Positions 18,413 to 27,017 of a stretch of DNA of 64,000 bases are shown here, one piece after another. A program made the position numbers and the translations under genes. The DNA is from CAXBBB01 sp963841855 (GTDB taxonomy: Bacteria > Bacteroidota > Rhodothermia > Rhodothermales > BA12): the NCBI GenBank assembly GCA_963841855.1, contig CAWJEJ010000004.1, positions 727,168 through 791,167 on the forward strand, read 5' to 3'. The number at the start of each line of letters is the position of its first letter. The first letter of the stretch is position 1. The notes under the pieces were generated by a model. That model was given only the letters and a program-made list of their open reading frames with translations. It did not search any database and had not been told where the DNA came from.

Positions 18413-19494
18413 TTACTTAGTGGTTTTCACTAACTCCTCAACCAACTTCTCCAATTGTAACAACCGCTCATTCATAGCAACCAACTCCTCTTGCTGTGTT
18501 TTTAGTTGTTGCGTTTGTTGGTTATAACCATCAACCAAAATTGGTATAAACTCCGTGTAAGAAACAAACTTTTCGCCCTTTTCATTAGTATCGACTAAAT
18601 TAGGAAACACCTTTTCAACGTCTTGTGCTAAGAAACCAAAGTACTCTCGCTGTGAGGGGTCGTATTTTATTTCTTCCTCTCCTTTTTCTATTGATACCGA
18701 ACTACTATCCTTAGCTACTTTGCCTTTTTGAAAACCAAATGCTTGAGGGACTGTTTCTAATTGAATTTCTTCTTTAAAGTGATACTTTTTCCCTTTCAGT
18801 AGCGCAAGTTTATCCATAGAGTTATCAAGATTTTTAATGTCTTGTTTCCGATTGCTATCACTGTTTGTATCGGGAACACCCGCAGCATCAATATAAAACC
18901 GCTCAACCATTCCATCTTCGTCATAGATACGAAGTAACCTGTTATGATCTCCAGGACTAAAAATCGTACAATAATCACCATCAAAATAGATACCTGAAGA
19001 TTCAGATTTATTTTGCATAATTAATAAACCCTCATTTCCACTATTGATATTAAAATCAAAGTTATTAGCTCCCCCCGCTATTCCCGTTTGTGTCATTCTA
19101 AAAGTAGAATAATACCCCAGGTTCAAATAACCATTAATATTGACGAAATTATCTGGATACAATTGTAAAAGAAGCTTTCCACCTCCAGACGTGTTGTAAA
19201 AATCAAGCGTATTAGTGTGTCCCCAATAATTGCCACTAGAGTTAATTATTTCCCACTGATAATTGTTTGAATTCTCCATCACTAATCCAGCACCACCATG
19301 GATTTTCCTCTTGGAGCATTCTCACCTTTATTTTCTAAAAATAACTGGGTCTCTCTACGGTCATGTACATGTAATTTCCGTTGAGGATTAGGTTCATTCA
19401 CACCCACATTACCATTCGTTATTACTTCTACTTGGGAAAAACCAATAATGGATGTAGTTGTTACTAGTAATGTAACTAAAAAACTTTTTTTCAT
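18413..19494 (-). CDS. Tail-fibre-like secreted protein with C-terminal S74 (intramolecular chaperone) domain, one frameshift
   Basis: Signal peptide MKKSFLVTLLVTTTSIIGFS, then NGNVGVNEPNPQRKLHV, the usual start of Bacteroidota proteins of this class. After one frame change near 19,290 (restoring GGAGLVMENSNN) a strand-rich region follows, then the S74 domain with SDSNRKQDIKNLDNSMDKLA and YFGFLAQDVEKVFPNLV, and a final coiled coil (QTQQLKTQQEELVAMNERLL). S74 domains trimerise beta-helical proteins and cut themselves off after folding. About 360 residues. The function in free-living Bacteroidota is not established; it heads the protease-lipoprotein operon. Confidence 0.72.
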
Positions 19495-19760
19495 GATTCA
19501 ATTTAATGTTTTTAATAACCAGCTGAAATGTAAAAAATAAAACCAAAGAACTCAAAACCCTATTTTTCAATAAATTAAAAAACTAAAACAACCTTACATT
19601 AATAATAAATTAATTTAAAGTTAGGCAGGAGTTATTAGGTTAATGTAGTTATACAACAACTGCACGAAACCAACTATCATAACTGAAAAATTTAGTCAGC
19701 TATAAACAAAAACCTGACATCAAAAAACAAAGTGTTTTATTTCAACTTTTTTTTGTAGCT

Positions 19761-20198
19761 CTAAATTTTTAATGGGTAAACCCTATTAGTACAATTAGAA
19801 GTGCAAAAAATCGAATCATCGATAGCAACTTTACTCAACTTATAGACGTCAAAACAGGTGCCTTTGGTTTTTGCTATGTTTAACTTCACTTTTGACCGCA
19901 AGGTGTCGTTATAAAAAACAAATAAAGAATCGTCAAAAATTATTTGATTTTTTATGGCGGGCGGAATAGCTAATTGAATATGAATCGGCTCATTTATAAA
20001 TACTAATGAATCAAGCGTGTCTCCGTGATAAGCTATTCTCAGCATGGATTCATTTATTGTTGAACTGTCTAACTTAGTGACTTGAAATTTCACTGTAGGA
20101 GCTCCCGCAGGTTCCAAATCGGAACACTCATTATAACATGAGTTTAACGTTTGTAAGAGTAAAAATAATCCGAATAGTTTTGTAAAATTCAATTTCAT
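19761..20198 (-). CDS. Cysteine-rich lipoprotein paralogue 5 (separate copy)
   Basis: An intact 145-residue protein: signal peptide MKLNFTKLFGLFLLLQTL, lipobox LNSC, then YNECSDLEPAG. The core includes LFVFYNDTLRSKVKLNI, equivalent to VFYNDTLKADVSFNL in paralogue 3. The end TKGTCFDVYKLSKVAI, DDSIFCTSNCTNRVYPLKI carries the family cysteines. It is separated by 266 bp from the S74-type gene and may have its own promoter. Most similar to the end of paralogue 1. Function unknown; lipoprotein status is clear. Confidence 0.64.
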   Translation of the reverse strand: MKLNFTKLFGLFLLLQTLNSCYNECSDLEPAGAPTVKFQVTKLDSSTINESMLRIAYHGDTLDSLVFINEPIHIQLAIPPAIKNQIIFDDSLFVFYNDTLRSKVKLNIAKTKGTCFDVYKLSKVAIDDSIFCTSNCTNRVYPLKI

Positions 20199-20218
20199 AA
20201 GAAGAGTCTTTTATAAAC

Positions 20219-21451
20219 TTACAAAGTTTGTTCTTTTCTTATCGAAGAACAAACTAATATCAGTTGATTACTATATTCATCACTCACACCAACCACATAA
20301 ATATCTCCCCCATCTTTCAATCCCAATTTCTTTTTAAGCTGATCGGGAGTGTCGCAAAAATTTCGGGTGAAGACATTGGCTTTCAACGTTGGCAGTTGTT
20401 TTTTAATTGCCTTTTTGTTGTAGGGAAGAACTGATTCTATTTTAAATATTCGCCCAGGGAAATCCTCATTTAAATATTGTGAAGTAAAAAGATGGGTGTT
20501 AGGCGCTAACTTGTACAGCGACACATTCCCACGACTCATTTGCCCCTTATTAATTTCGCACTGAACGTTGAGAAACAAGTGATAATTTCCCGCTTTATGA
20601 ATCGAGGTCAACGGGTCATATAAATAAGTTAGTGGTTCTGAAAATAAAAAAACATTCGCTTCCTGCTGTTTCACTTCAATAATTTTCTCACTAGAAATTT
20701 CTGTTGCAATTATTTCTGTATGTCCTTCAAACCCTTTTTCTATCAAAAAAAGCACTTCTTTACATTCATTTTTAGCACTTATAACCCACACCTTAGACAC
20801 GTTGTCCAGTTCACGAATTCCTTGGGTGATGTCAATCATCGGTGAGGCTTTTACTAAAATTTTATCTGAAAGGGTAAACAACTTCTCTTTCAAATCCACC
20901 ACATTGGGTTCACAATCGGCAAACTTAAAGACCTTCCCTCCTTGCTCGTCTCTACGCGCTGGGTCAATATAAATTAAGTCAAAAGATTCAGCATTTGCTT
21001 GCAAAAACTCTTCGGCAATGCCATTATAAAACCTAGCGTTGGTTATACCTAAGGTTTCAAAATTATGTTTTACTATAGTTGACAACCACTCGTTTCTTTC
21101 AATATGAACCACTTTTATTGCTTTTTTAGCAAAAAAATAAGTATCCACCCCAAACCCACCAGTCAAATCTAAAACAGCGTTGTATTTTAACAATGAGGCT
21201 TTGTATTCCGCTGTTTGCTCCGAAGAACACTGTTGCATATTAATATCGGGAGGAAAAAGCACTCCTTCGCGCTCCGTCAAATACGGCAACTTCTTTTTTG
21301 CCTTTTGCCATCCCGAAATTTGATCCACTAAAAAACCCACAGGAAAATCAAATTTCCCGTGGGCTTGTAAAGCAACCTTTTTAGGGTCAGCAGTTTTATT
21401 TTGTTGAATGAAGCTTTGCACTTCTGGAGAAAGTAACTTCCCTATCTCCAT
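20219..21451 (-). CDS. Class I SAM-dependent methyltransferase, THUMP-like / PG_1098 type
   Basis: An intact 410-residue protein. An N-terminal helical part leads into a Rossmann methyltransferase core: AVLDLTGGFGVDTYFFAKK (SAM loop, near residues 92-110), VHIERNEWLS, then DLIYIDPARRDEQGG near 158-172. The C-terminal third resembles the ferredoxin-like domain of Porphyromonas PG_1098 and its THUMP-like region, which suggest RNA as substrate. The modified nucleotide is unknown to me. It ends close to lipoprotein paralogue 5 and is 12 bp behind asd, so it is probably cotranscribed with asd. Confidence 0.8.
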   Translation of the reverse strand: MEIGKLLSPEVQSFIQQNKTADPKKVALQAHGKFDFPVGFLVDQISGWQKAKKKLPYLTEREGVLFPPDINMQQCSSEQTAEYKASLLKYNAVLDLTGGFGVDTYFFAKKAIKVVHIERNEWLSTIVKHNFETLGITNARFYNGIAEEFLQANAESFDLIYIDPARRDEQGGKVFKFADCEPNVVDLKEKLFTLSDKILVKASPMIDITQGIRELDNVSKVWVISAKNECKEVLFLIEKGFEGHTEIIATEISSEKIIEVKQQEANVFLFSEPLTYLYDPLTSIHKAGNYHLFLNVQCEINKGQMSRGNVSLYKLAPNTHLFTSQYLNEDFPGRIFKIESVLPYNKKAIKKQLPTLKANVFTRNFCDTPDQLKKKLGLKDGGDIYVVGVSDEYSNQLILVCSSIRKEQTL

Positions 21452-21463
21452 GAGATTACTTAA

Positions 21464-22471
21464 TTAAGCTTCTACAGTAGTTCTAACTAAATTGTTAGCC
21501 AGAAGATATTGTGCTATTTGAACAGCATTGGTTGCTGCACCTTTTCTCAAGTTATCAGCTACAATCCACATGTTTACTGTATTAGCTTGTGACTCATCTC
21601 TACGGATACGTCCAACAAACACTTCATTTTTTCTCCAAGCCATCAATGGCATTGGGTAAATGTTGTTCTTTGGATCATCCTGAACTTCAACACCGTCTTG
21701 TGCCGCAATTTCTTGACGTAAAGTATCAACATCAAACTCTTTCTTCAACTCAACATTTACTGACTCAGAATGCCCTCCCATCACTGGAAGACGAACCGTA
21801 GTCGCTGTTACTTGAATAGAATCATCACTGAAGATTTTTTTGGTCTCTTTGATCATCTTCATTTCCTCTTTAGTATATCCGTTATCTTGAAATACATCAA
21901 TATGAGGAAGTACATTCATATCTATTTGGTAAGGATATACTTTTTCAGCCTCTTCACCTTTTCTTTCTGCCATCAACTGGTCAACCGCAGCTTTTCCTGT
22001 TCCAGTAACTGACTGGTAAGTAGAAACCACAATTCGTTTGATACCGTATTTTTTCTGCAACGGGTTTAAAGCCAACACCATCTGAATAGTAGAACAGTTT
22101 GGGTTAGCAATAATTTTATCATCTGCAGTAATTTCGTTTCCGTTTATTTCAGGAACAATCAATTTTTTCGTTGGATCCATTCTCCATGCAGAAGAATTGT
22201 CAATCACAAACGTTCCTACTTCCGCAAATTTTGGGGCCCACTCCAAGGAAGTGCCGCCACCAGCTGAGAATATAGCAATATCTGGTTTTAACTCAACTGC
22301 AGTTTGCAAAGTTATCACTTCATATTGTTTACCCTTAAAGTCAATCTTCTTACCTGCTGATCGCTCAGAGGCTACAGGGTACAACTCAGAAACAGGAAGG
22401 TCAAACTCAGCGAGGACCTTTAGCATTTCGCCACCTACAAGACCAGTGGCGCCAACTACTGCTATTCTCAT
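21464..22471 (-). CDS. asd: Aspartate-semialdehyde dehydrogenase
   Basis: An intact 335-residue enzyme of normal length. It begins RIAVVGATGLVGGEMLKVL (NADP-binding loop), has the catalytic cysteine in NPNCSTIQMVLAL near residue 127, the YQSVTGTGKAAVDQL segment, and the active-site histidine region VMGGHSESVN near 240. It reduces aspartyl phosphate to aspartate semialdehyde, the branch point to lysine/diaminopimelate, methionine and threonine. A -7-like box TACCTTTG lies 39 bp before the start. The gene leads the transcript with the PG_1098-type methyltransferase. Confidence 0.93.
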   Translation of the reverse strand: MRIAVVGATGLVGGEMLKVLAEFDLPVSELYPVASERSAGKKIDFKGKQYEVITLQTAVELKPDIAIFSAGGGTSLEWAPKFAEVGTFVIDNSSAWRMDPTKKLIVPEINGNEITADDKIIANPNCSTIQMVLALNPLQKKYGIKRIVVSTYQSVTGTGKAAVDQLMAERKGEEAEKVYPYQIDMNVLPHIDVFQDNGYTKEEMKMIKETKKIFSDDSIQVTATTVRLPVMGGHSESVNVELKKEFDVDTLRQEIAAQDGVEVQDDPKNNIYPMPLMAWRKNEVFVGRIRRDESQANTVNMWIVADNLRKGAATNAVQIAQYLLANNLVRTTVEA

Positions 22472-22509
22472 TTTTTTCGTGTTTTATTATATAATATATA
22501 AATGGGCTG

Positions 22510-22517
22510 CAAAGGTA
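22510..22517 (-). promoter_or_regulatory. Possible -7 element for asd
   Basis: TACCTTTG fits the Bacteroidota -7 consensus TANNTTTG. No good TTG box lies 19-21 bp upstream, so support is partial. Confidence 0.35.
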
Positions 22518-22645
22518 TATATTTATACAAAACTATACTACTAATTGAGGGCAACATATTGCTTTTCAATTGTCTAAACCTATCTATTTGTAGAATAAAC
22601 TTTATTTTCTACCGATGGGTATGTGGGCTTAATGTAAAAAAGAAT

Positions 22646-22653
22646 TAAGTTTG
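22646..22653 (+). promoter_or_regulatory. Possible -7 element for the DksA-like gene
   Basis: TAAGTTTG fits TANNTTTG and lies 37 bp before the ATG at 22,691. The upstream box is weak (TGG instead of TTG). Confidence 0.38.
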
Positions 22654-22690
22654 CAGATATTTTAGAGTCAACCTTCTAATACTATACGTT

Positions 22691-23071
22691 ATGAGTGAAG
22701 AAAAACAATTTTATACAAGAGAAGAACTCAAAGAATTTGAGGAATTATTAAATACCAATCTAGACAAAGCGAGAAAGGAATTGGAAACTTATCGCTCCGC
22801 TTTAAGTCGCAAAAATGACACGGGAACAGAGTCGACAACAGGAGCTAATTTCTCTTTAGAAAGTGGCGCTGAGACAGCTGAAAAAGAACACTTAAACCAA
22901 TTGGCTTCCAGACAAAGTTCTTACATAAAAAATGTTGAAAATGCGTTGATTCGAATTAAAAATGGTTCGTATGGCGTATGTTCAGTTTCTGGAAAGTTAA
23001 TTTCTAAAGAACGATTAAGAGCAGTACCTCACACCACTCAATCGATAGAAGCGAAAAAGGCACAAAGCTAA
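22691..23071 (+). CDS. DksA/TraR-family protein without the zinc-finger cysteines
   Basis: A 126-residue protein. The N-terminal half is a charged coiled coil (EELKEFEELLNTNLDKARKE). The C-terminal half has the DksA end YGVCSVSGKLISKERLRAVPHT, but only one of the four zinc cysteines remains, as is common in Bacteroidota members. DksA proteins reach into the RNA polymerase secondary channel and shift transcription during starvation; this shorter form probably still binds polymerase. It starts a tight group with scpB and the pseudouridine synthase (2-bp gap, then overlap). Confidence 0.8.
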   Translation: MSEEKQFYTREELKEFEELLNTNLDKARKELETYRSALSRKNDTGTESTTGANFSLESGAETAEKEHLNQLASRQSSYIKNVENALIRIKNGSYGVCSVSGKLISKERLRAVPHTTQSIEAKKAQS

Positions 23072-23073
23072 GC

Positions 23074-23637
23074 TTGGATTTATTGCATCATCATATTGAA
23101 GCCATCATCTTCTGCTCACAAAATCCCGTTTCTTGGGACGAGATGCAGGAATGTATGTCCGAAATGTTTGAAGCAGCCATTCCGCTTGACGATATAAAAA
23201 AAGCAACCGCATTATTAGTAGAAAAATATGCTTCCGATGATTTTGCTTTTGAAATCTGTGAAACAGCTGGAGGTTACCAGTTTTTAACGAAGCCAGCCTA
23301 TCAAGTAAGCATAGGAATCTACCTAAAACAAAAATCTAAAAAGCGTCTCTCTACTTCTGCATTAGAGACGCTTGCCATTATTGCCTACAAACAACCGATT
23401 ACAAAAACAGAAGTAGAGTTAATTAGAGGTGTCAACTGTGACTACTCGGTACAAAAATTACTCGACAAAGAATTAGTTGACATAAAAGGAAAATCCGATA
23501 GTGTCGGAAAACCTCTTTTATATGGCACAAGCCCAAAGTTTATGGAATACTTTGGCATCAACTCGTTGGGTGAATTGCCTACTCCAAAGGATTTTATTAA
23601 TGAGGCAAATGAAATAGGAGAAGTAAATGAAGCCTGA
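23074..23637 (+). CDS. scpB: Segregation and condensation protein B
   Basis: A 187-residue protein starting with TTG, LDLLHHHIEAIIFCSQNPV, the usual opening of ScpB. Two winged-helix domains are visible; the second holds the highly conserved ALETLAIIAYKQPITKTEVE and IRGVNCDYSVQKLLDKELV. The C-terminus GTSPKFMEYFGINSLGELP is standard. ScpB dimers bind ScpA and SMC to form the bacterial condensin. It overlaps the following pseudouridine synthase gene by 11 bp; that pairing is widespread. Confidence 0.93.
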   Translation: MDLLHHHIEAIIFCSQNPVSWDEMQECMSEMFEAAIPLDDIKKATALLVEKYASDDFAFEICETAGGYQFLTKPAYQVSIGIYLKQKSKKRLSTSALETLAIIAYKQPITKTEVELIRGVNCDYSVQKLLDKELVDIKGKSDSVGKPLLYGTSPKFMEYFGINSLGELPTPKDFINEANEIGEVNEA

Positions 23638-24463
23638 AAAACGTAATACCCCATTCAAAAAAAAGGACGACAAAAATGCGACTCCTAAAAAGAAAGCACC
23701 CCAAAAGAAGTTTGAAGCTCCTACGATAAGTAGTAGACAACCAATTTCTGAGGAAATGAGACTGAATAAGTTCATCGCTCATTCAGGCGTATGTTCACGC
23801 AGAGATGCTGACACATTAATTGCTGAAGGAAGAATCAAAATTAACAACAAAGTGGTAACTGAACTTGGCTACAAAGTGCAACCAGATGACCATGTCTACT
23901 TGGATGGAAAGCCACTACACGTTCAACGTTTTATTTATTTGCTCCTCAACAAACCTAAGGATTACATCACCACCATGGAGGATACCCATGAACGAAAAAC
24001 CGTTATGGAAATCATTGGCGATGCTTGTTCTGAACGCATTTTCCCTGTAGGAAGGTTAGACAGAAACACCACCGGATTATTATTATTTACAAATGATGGT
24101 GATTTAGCAGGGAAATTATCGCACCCATCAAGCCAAGTAAAAAAAATATATGAAGTCACGCTAAACAAGCCCATTGAAGAAGAACATTTTTTAGCGATTC
24201 AAAAAGGCATTACGTTGGAAGACGGCCTTGTAAAGGTCAATAGTATTTCTATTATTTCTCCTGACCAATATGTGTTAGGTGTAGAAATCCACATTGGAAA
24301 AAACAGAATTGTAAGAAGAATATTTGAGCACTTTGGCTACGAGGTTGACCGACTTGACAGAACAACGTATGCAGGGCTTACAAAAAAAGCACTTGCTAGA
24401 GGAAAATGGAGAATGTTAGAAGACAAAGAAGTTTCTTTTTTGAAAACAATTAAGTCGAAGTAA
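23627..24463 (+). CDS. rluB: rRNA pseudouridine synthase, RluB/RsuA family
   Basis: A 278-residue protein. A Lys-rich, low-complexity leader of about 40 residues precedes an S4 RNA-binding domain (MRLNKFIAHSGVCSRRDAD, near 44-62). The catalytic domain has YLLLNKPKDYITT and the RsuA/RluB motif GRLDRNTTGLLLFTNDGD, in which the Asp is the nucleophile. RluB makes pseudouridine 2605 (E. coli numbering) of 23S rRNA. RluE/RsuA-type specificity cannot be excluded from sequence alone. The positively charged leader resembles those of other Bacteroidota homologues. Confidence 0.88.
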   Translation: MKPEKRNTPFKKKDDKNATPKKKAPQKKFEAPTISSRQPISEEMRLNKFIAHSGVCSRRDADTLIAEGRIKINNKVVTELGYKVQPDDHVYLDGKPLHVQRFIYLLLNKPKDYITTMEDTHERKTVMEIIGDACSERIFPVGRLDRNTTGLLLFTNDGDLAGKLSHPSSQVKKIYEVTLNKPIEEEHFLAIQKGITLEDGLVKVNSISIISPDQYVLGVEIHIGKNRIVRRIFEHFGYEVDRLDRTTYAGLTKKALARGKWRMLEDKEVSFLKTIKSK

Positions 24464-24715
24464 GCTTACACGAAACTTTTTGAGGTATTACCTTAATTGG
24501 TTTATATGTTATTCATTTTCTCTCCGAAAATGAATACATCCAATCTCAGCAGTACTTTTCATAAAACCCTACTTAGCTTATAAGTTAAAAAAAGGAAGTA
24601 GTGAACTAAACTGTTCCTAAATAATTAGACATAAAGCAAAATAACATTATTTTTATGCTTCGCGTACCATTGGGAAAATGATGAAACTAGTTAATTTAAT
24701 TACTCAGCAGAAACA

Positions 24716-24745
24716 AAAAAAGCTCCTCAAAATTGAGAAGCTTTA
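24716..24745 (-). terminator. Rho-independent terminator after tRNA-Phe
   Basis: On the minus strand AAGCTTCTCAA pairs with TTGAGGAGCTT across a small loop and runs into seven Ts, just downstream of the tRNA 3' end. Confidence 0.8.
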
Positions 24746-24748
24746 TTG

Positions 24749-24821
24749 TGGTGCTGAGTGGACTCGAACCACCGACACACGGATTTTCAGTCCGATGCTC
24801 TACCAACTGAGCTACAGCACC
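24749..24821 (-). tRNA. tRNA-Phe (GAA)
   Basis: Minus strand, 73 nt ending in discriminator A without encoded CCA. Acceptor stem GGTGCTG/CAGCACC, D-arm GCTCAGTTGGTAGAGC, anticodon loop CTGAAAA with GAA, T-arm GTCGGTGGTTCGAGTCC. All stems pair. Confidence 0.97.
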
Positions 24822-24835
24822 GCGGTAAGGGACGG

Positions 24836-24865
24836 CAAAAATAGGAACTTTTAATATTTAAACAA
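24836..24865 (-). promoter_or_regulatory. Promoter of tRNA-Phe
   Basis: TTG (24,863-24,865), a 19-bp spacer and TATTTTTG (24,836-24,843) exactly match the Bacteroidota vegetative promoter. The box lies 14 bp before the mature tRNA 5' end. Confidence 0.75.
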
Positions 24866-24882
24866 ACATAGAACGAGAAAAT

Positions 24883-26193
24883 ATGAAAATTTTATCACAA
24901 GGTATTTTCGTAGTGTTATTGGGGATTACTATTTGGCAGTTCTCCAAAAGCGTAAAACGTATTTGGGGCAACATCAAGCTAGGCAAGCCTTTCGAACGCT
25001 CAGACAATAAGGATGAGCGACTTAAGCAAATGTTGCTCGTAGCTTTTGGCCAAAAAAAGATGTTCAAGAAACCCATTCCGGCTTTACTGCATCTGTTTGT
25101 ATATGTTGGTTTTTTAATTGTAAACATTGAGTTGCTTGAAATCGTGTTAGACGGAATATTTGGCACTCACCGATTATTCTCTCCTTACTTTGGCAGTTTC
25201 TACACTTTCCTCATCAACTTTTTTGAGTTTTTTGCAGTAGCAGTTATCATATCATGCGTATTGTTTTTAGTTAGAAGAAATATTCTAAAAGTAAAACGCT
25301 TCCATAAACCAGAAATGACTAAATGGCCAACACTAGATGCGAACCTAATTTTAATTCTAGAAATTGTGTTAATGTTCTTTTTATTAAACATGAATGCAAC
25401 CGACACTTCTATTGTACTAAAATCAGGTGGGCAGCAAACTTTTTTCTTTAGTGATTTATTCGTTCCATTATATCAAAATGTATCTATTGAATCTACACAC
25501 ATCGCTGAAAGAGTTTTCTGGTGGGCGCATATTATTGGCGTGTTTTTCTTTGCTAACTACGTGCTGTATTCCAAACACCTTCATATTTTCTTAGCATTTC
25601 CTACTACCTACTTCTCCAATTTAAATCCTAAAGGAAAAATGGAAAATATGGATTCCGTCACCAATGAGGTTAAATTTGCACTTGGCTTAGCGCAACCCGA
25701 CCCTAATAATCCACCAGCTGAAATATCACGGTTTGGCGCAAAGGATGTGGTTGACCTTTCTCAAAAAAGTTTATTAGACGCTTATTCTTGTACCGAATGT
25801 GGCCGATGTACCGCCCAATGTCCAGCGAATATCACGGGCAAAAAACTTTCTCCTCGAAAAATAATGATGGATACGCGCGATCGAGTAGAGGAATTGGGAG
25901 CTTACAAACAAAAAAATGGAGCAGAAACTGCGGATAGCAAATCACTTCTTGGGGACTTCATTACTGAAGAAGAAATATTTGCTTGCACTTCGTGTAATGC
26001 CTGCACAGAAGCTTGTCCCATTAATATTGATCCTTTATCTATTATCGTGGAATTAAAAAGATACAAAGTAATGGAAGAAGCGCAAGGACCTGCCGAGTGG
26101 AACATGATGTACCAAAACATTGAGACAAGTTTCTCACCTTGGAAATTTGCGCCTAATGACCGTGGCAACTGGACTGCCGATTTGAATAAATAA
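24883..26193 (+). CDS. Membrane-bound 4Fe-4S dicluster protein (heterodisulfide-reductase-like, subunit 1)
   Basis: An intact 436-residue protein. About five hydrophobic segments fill residues 1-245 (for example SILLFV-like helices near 6-23, 64-90, 108-132, 148-170 and 210-230). They are followed by a soluble domain with two 4Fe-4S motifs, CTECGRCTAQCP near residue 303 and CTSCNACTEACP near 367. The layout is that of an electron carrier passing electrons between the quinone pool and a soluble partner. The partner is surely the CCG-domain protein encoded 38 bp downstream. The true substrate of such pairs in Bacteroidota is not known to me. Confidence 0.8.
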   Translation: MKILSQGIFVVLLGITIWQFSKSVKRIWGNIKLGKPFERSDNKDERLKQMLLVAFGQKKMFKKPIPALLHLFVYVGFLIVNIELLEIVLDGIFGTHRLFSPYFGSFYTFLINFFEFFAVAVIISCVLFLVRRNILKVKRFHKPEMTKWPTLDANLILILEIVLMFFLLNMNATDTSIVLKSGGQQTFFFSDLFVPLYQNVSIESTHIAERVFWWAHIIGVFFFANYVLYSKHLHIFLAFPTTYFSNLNPKGKMENMDSVTNEVKFALGLAQPDPNNPPAEISRFGAKDVVDLSQKSLLDAYSCTECGRCTAQCPANITGKKLSPRKIMMDTRDRVEELGAYKQKNGAETADSKSLLGDFITEEEIFACTSCNACTEACPINIDPLSIIVELKRYKVMEEAQGPAEWNMMYQNIETSFSPWKFAPNDRGNWTADLNK

Positions 26194-26231
26194 GTTTGAA
26201 CTACTCACGCAAGTGATAAAAATAGAAACAC

Positions 26232-27017
26232 ATGGATTACAAAGCACCATTAGTAAGTGAATTAGCCGCAGCGGGCAAAGCACCGGAAATTCTTTTTTGG
26301 GTTGGTTGTGCTGGCTCATTTGATGATAGATATAAGAAAGTCACCGTTGCTTTTGCAAAAATACTTAACGAACTTAACATCAATTTTGCCATTCTCGGAC
26401 CAGAAGAAGCATGTACTGGAGATCCTGCCCGAAGAGCTGGAAATGAATTTCTTTTTCAGATGCAAGCCATGGCAAACATTCAAGTGTTGAATGGTTACAA
26501 CATCAAACGTATTGTAACGGCTTGCCCACATTGTTTTAATACCATCAAAAACGAATATCCTGAGTTGGGTGGAAATTACGAAGTGATACACCACTCTCAA
26601 TATCTTCAAGAATTGATTAATAATGGTCAATTGAAAATGAAAGAAGGCGGTGAGTTCAAAGGAAAAAAAATCACTTTTCACGATTCCTGTTACTTGGGTA
26701 GAGCCAACAACATATACGAAGCGCCACGAGCTGTATTAGAAGCTTTGGATGCGGAATTAGTTGAGATGAAACGCTGCAAAACCACAGGACTATGCTGTGG
26801 AGCTGGTGGTGGGCAAATGTTTAAAGAGCCTGAAAAAGGCGACAAAGACATTAACGTGGAGCGCACAGAAGAAGCCTTAGAAACTGGTGCTGAAATTATT
26901 GCTTCGGGTTGTCCGTTTTGCATGACCATGATGACAGACGGAGTAAAAAACAAAAACAAAGAAACTTCTGTTAAGGTATATGACATTGCAGAACTAGTAC
27001 ACAAAGCAAAATCATAA
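26232..27017 (+). CDS. CCG-domain Fe-S protein (HdrB/HdrD-like, subunit 2)
   Basis: A 261-residue soluble protein with two cysteine-rich CCG modules. The first shows VGCAGSFDDRY, EEACTGDPARR and TACPHCFNTIKNEYP; the second FHDSCYLGRANN, TTGLCCGAGGGQMF near residue 185, and ASGCPFCMTMM. In heterodisulfide reductases such modules hold a non-cubane 4Fe-4S pair that handles disulfides or organic acids. With the membrane partner upstream it should form a two-subunit oxidoreductase at the cytoplasmic face. The next gene starts directly after its stop codon. Confidence 0.82.
   Translation: MDYKAPLVSELAAAGKAPEILFWVGCAGSFDDRYKKVTVAFAKILNELNINFAILGPEEACTGDPARRAGNEFLFQMQAMANIQVLNGYNIKRIVTACPHCFNTIKNEYPELGGNYEVIHHSQYLQELINNGQLKMKEGGEFKGKKITFHDSCYLGRANNIYEAPRAVLEALDAELVEMKRCKTTGLCCGAGGGQMFKEPEKGDKDINVERTEEALETGAEIIASGCPFCMTMMTDGVKNKNKETSVKVYDIAELVHKAKS

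Noticed and set aside
18413..19494. Prophage tail fibre
   Set aside because: The S74 domain alone suggested phage, but there is a secretory signal peptide and no other phage gene within reach.
19495..19760. Coding region before the S74-type gene
   Set aside because: Very AT-rich with stops in all frames; at most it holds a promoter that I cannot locate with confidence.
24464..24748. Small gene or RNA between rluB and tRNA-Phe
   Set aside because: No frame with a start and ribosome site and no stable fold besides the tRNA terminator; I see nothing else in these bases.
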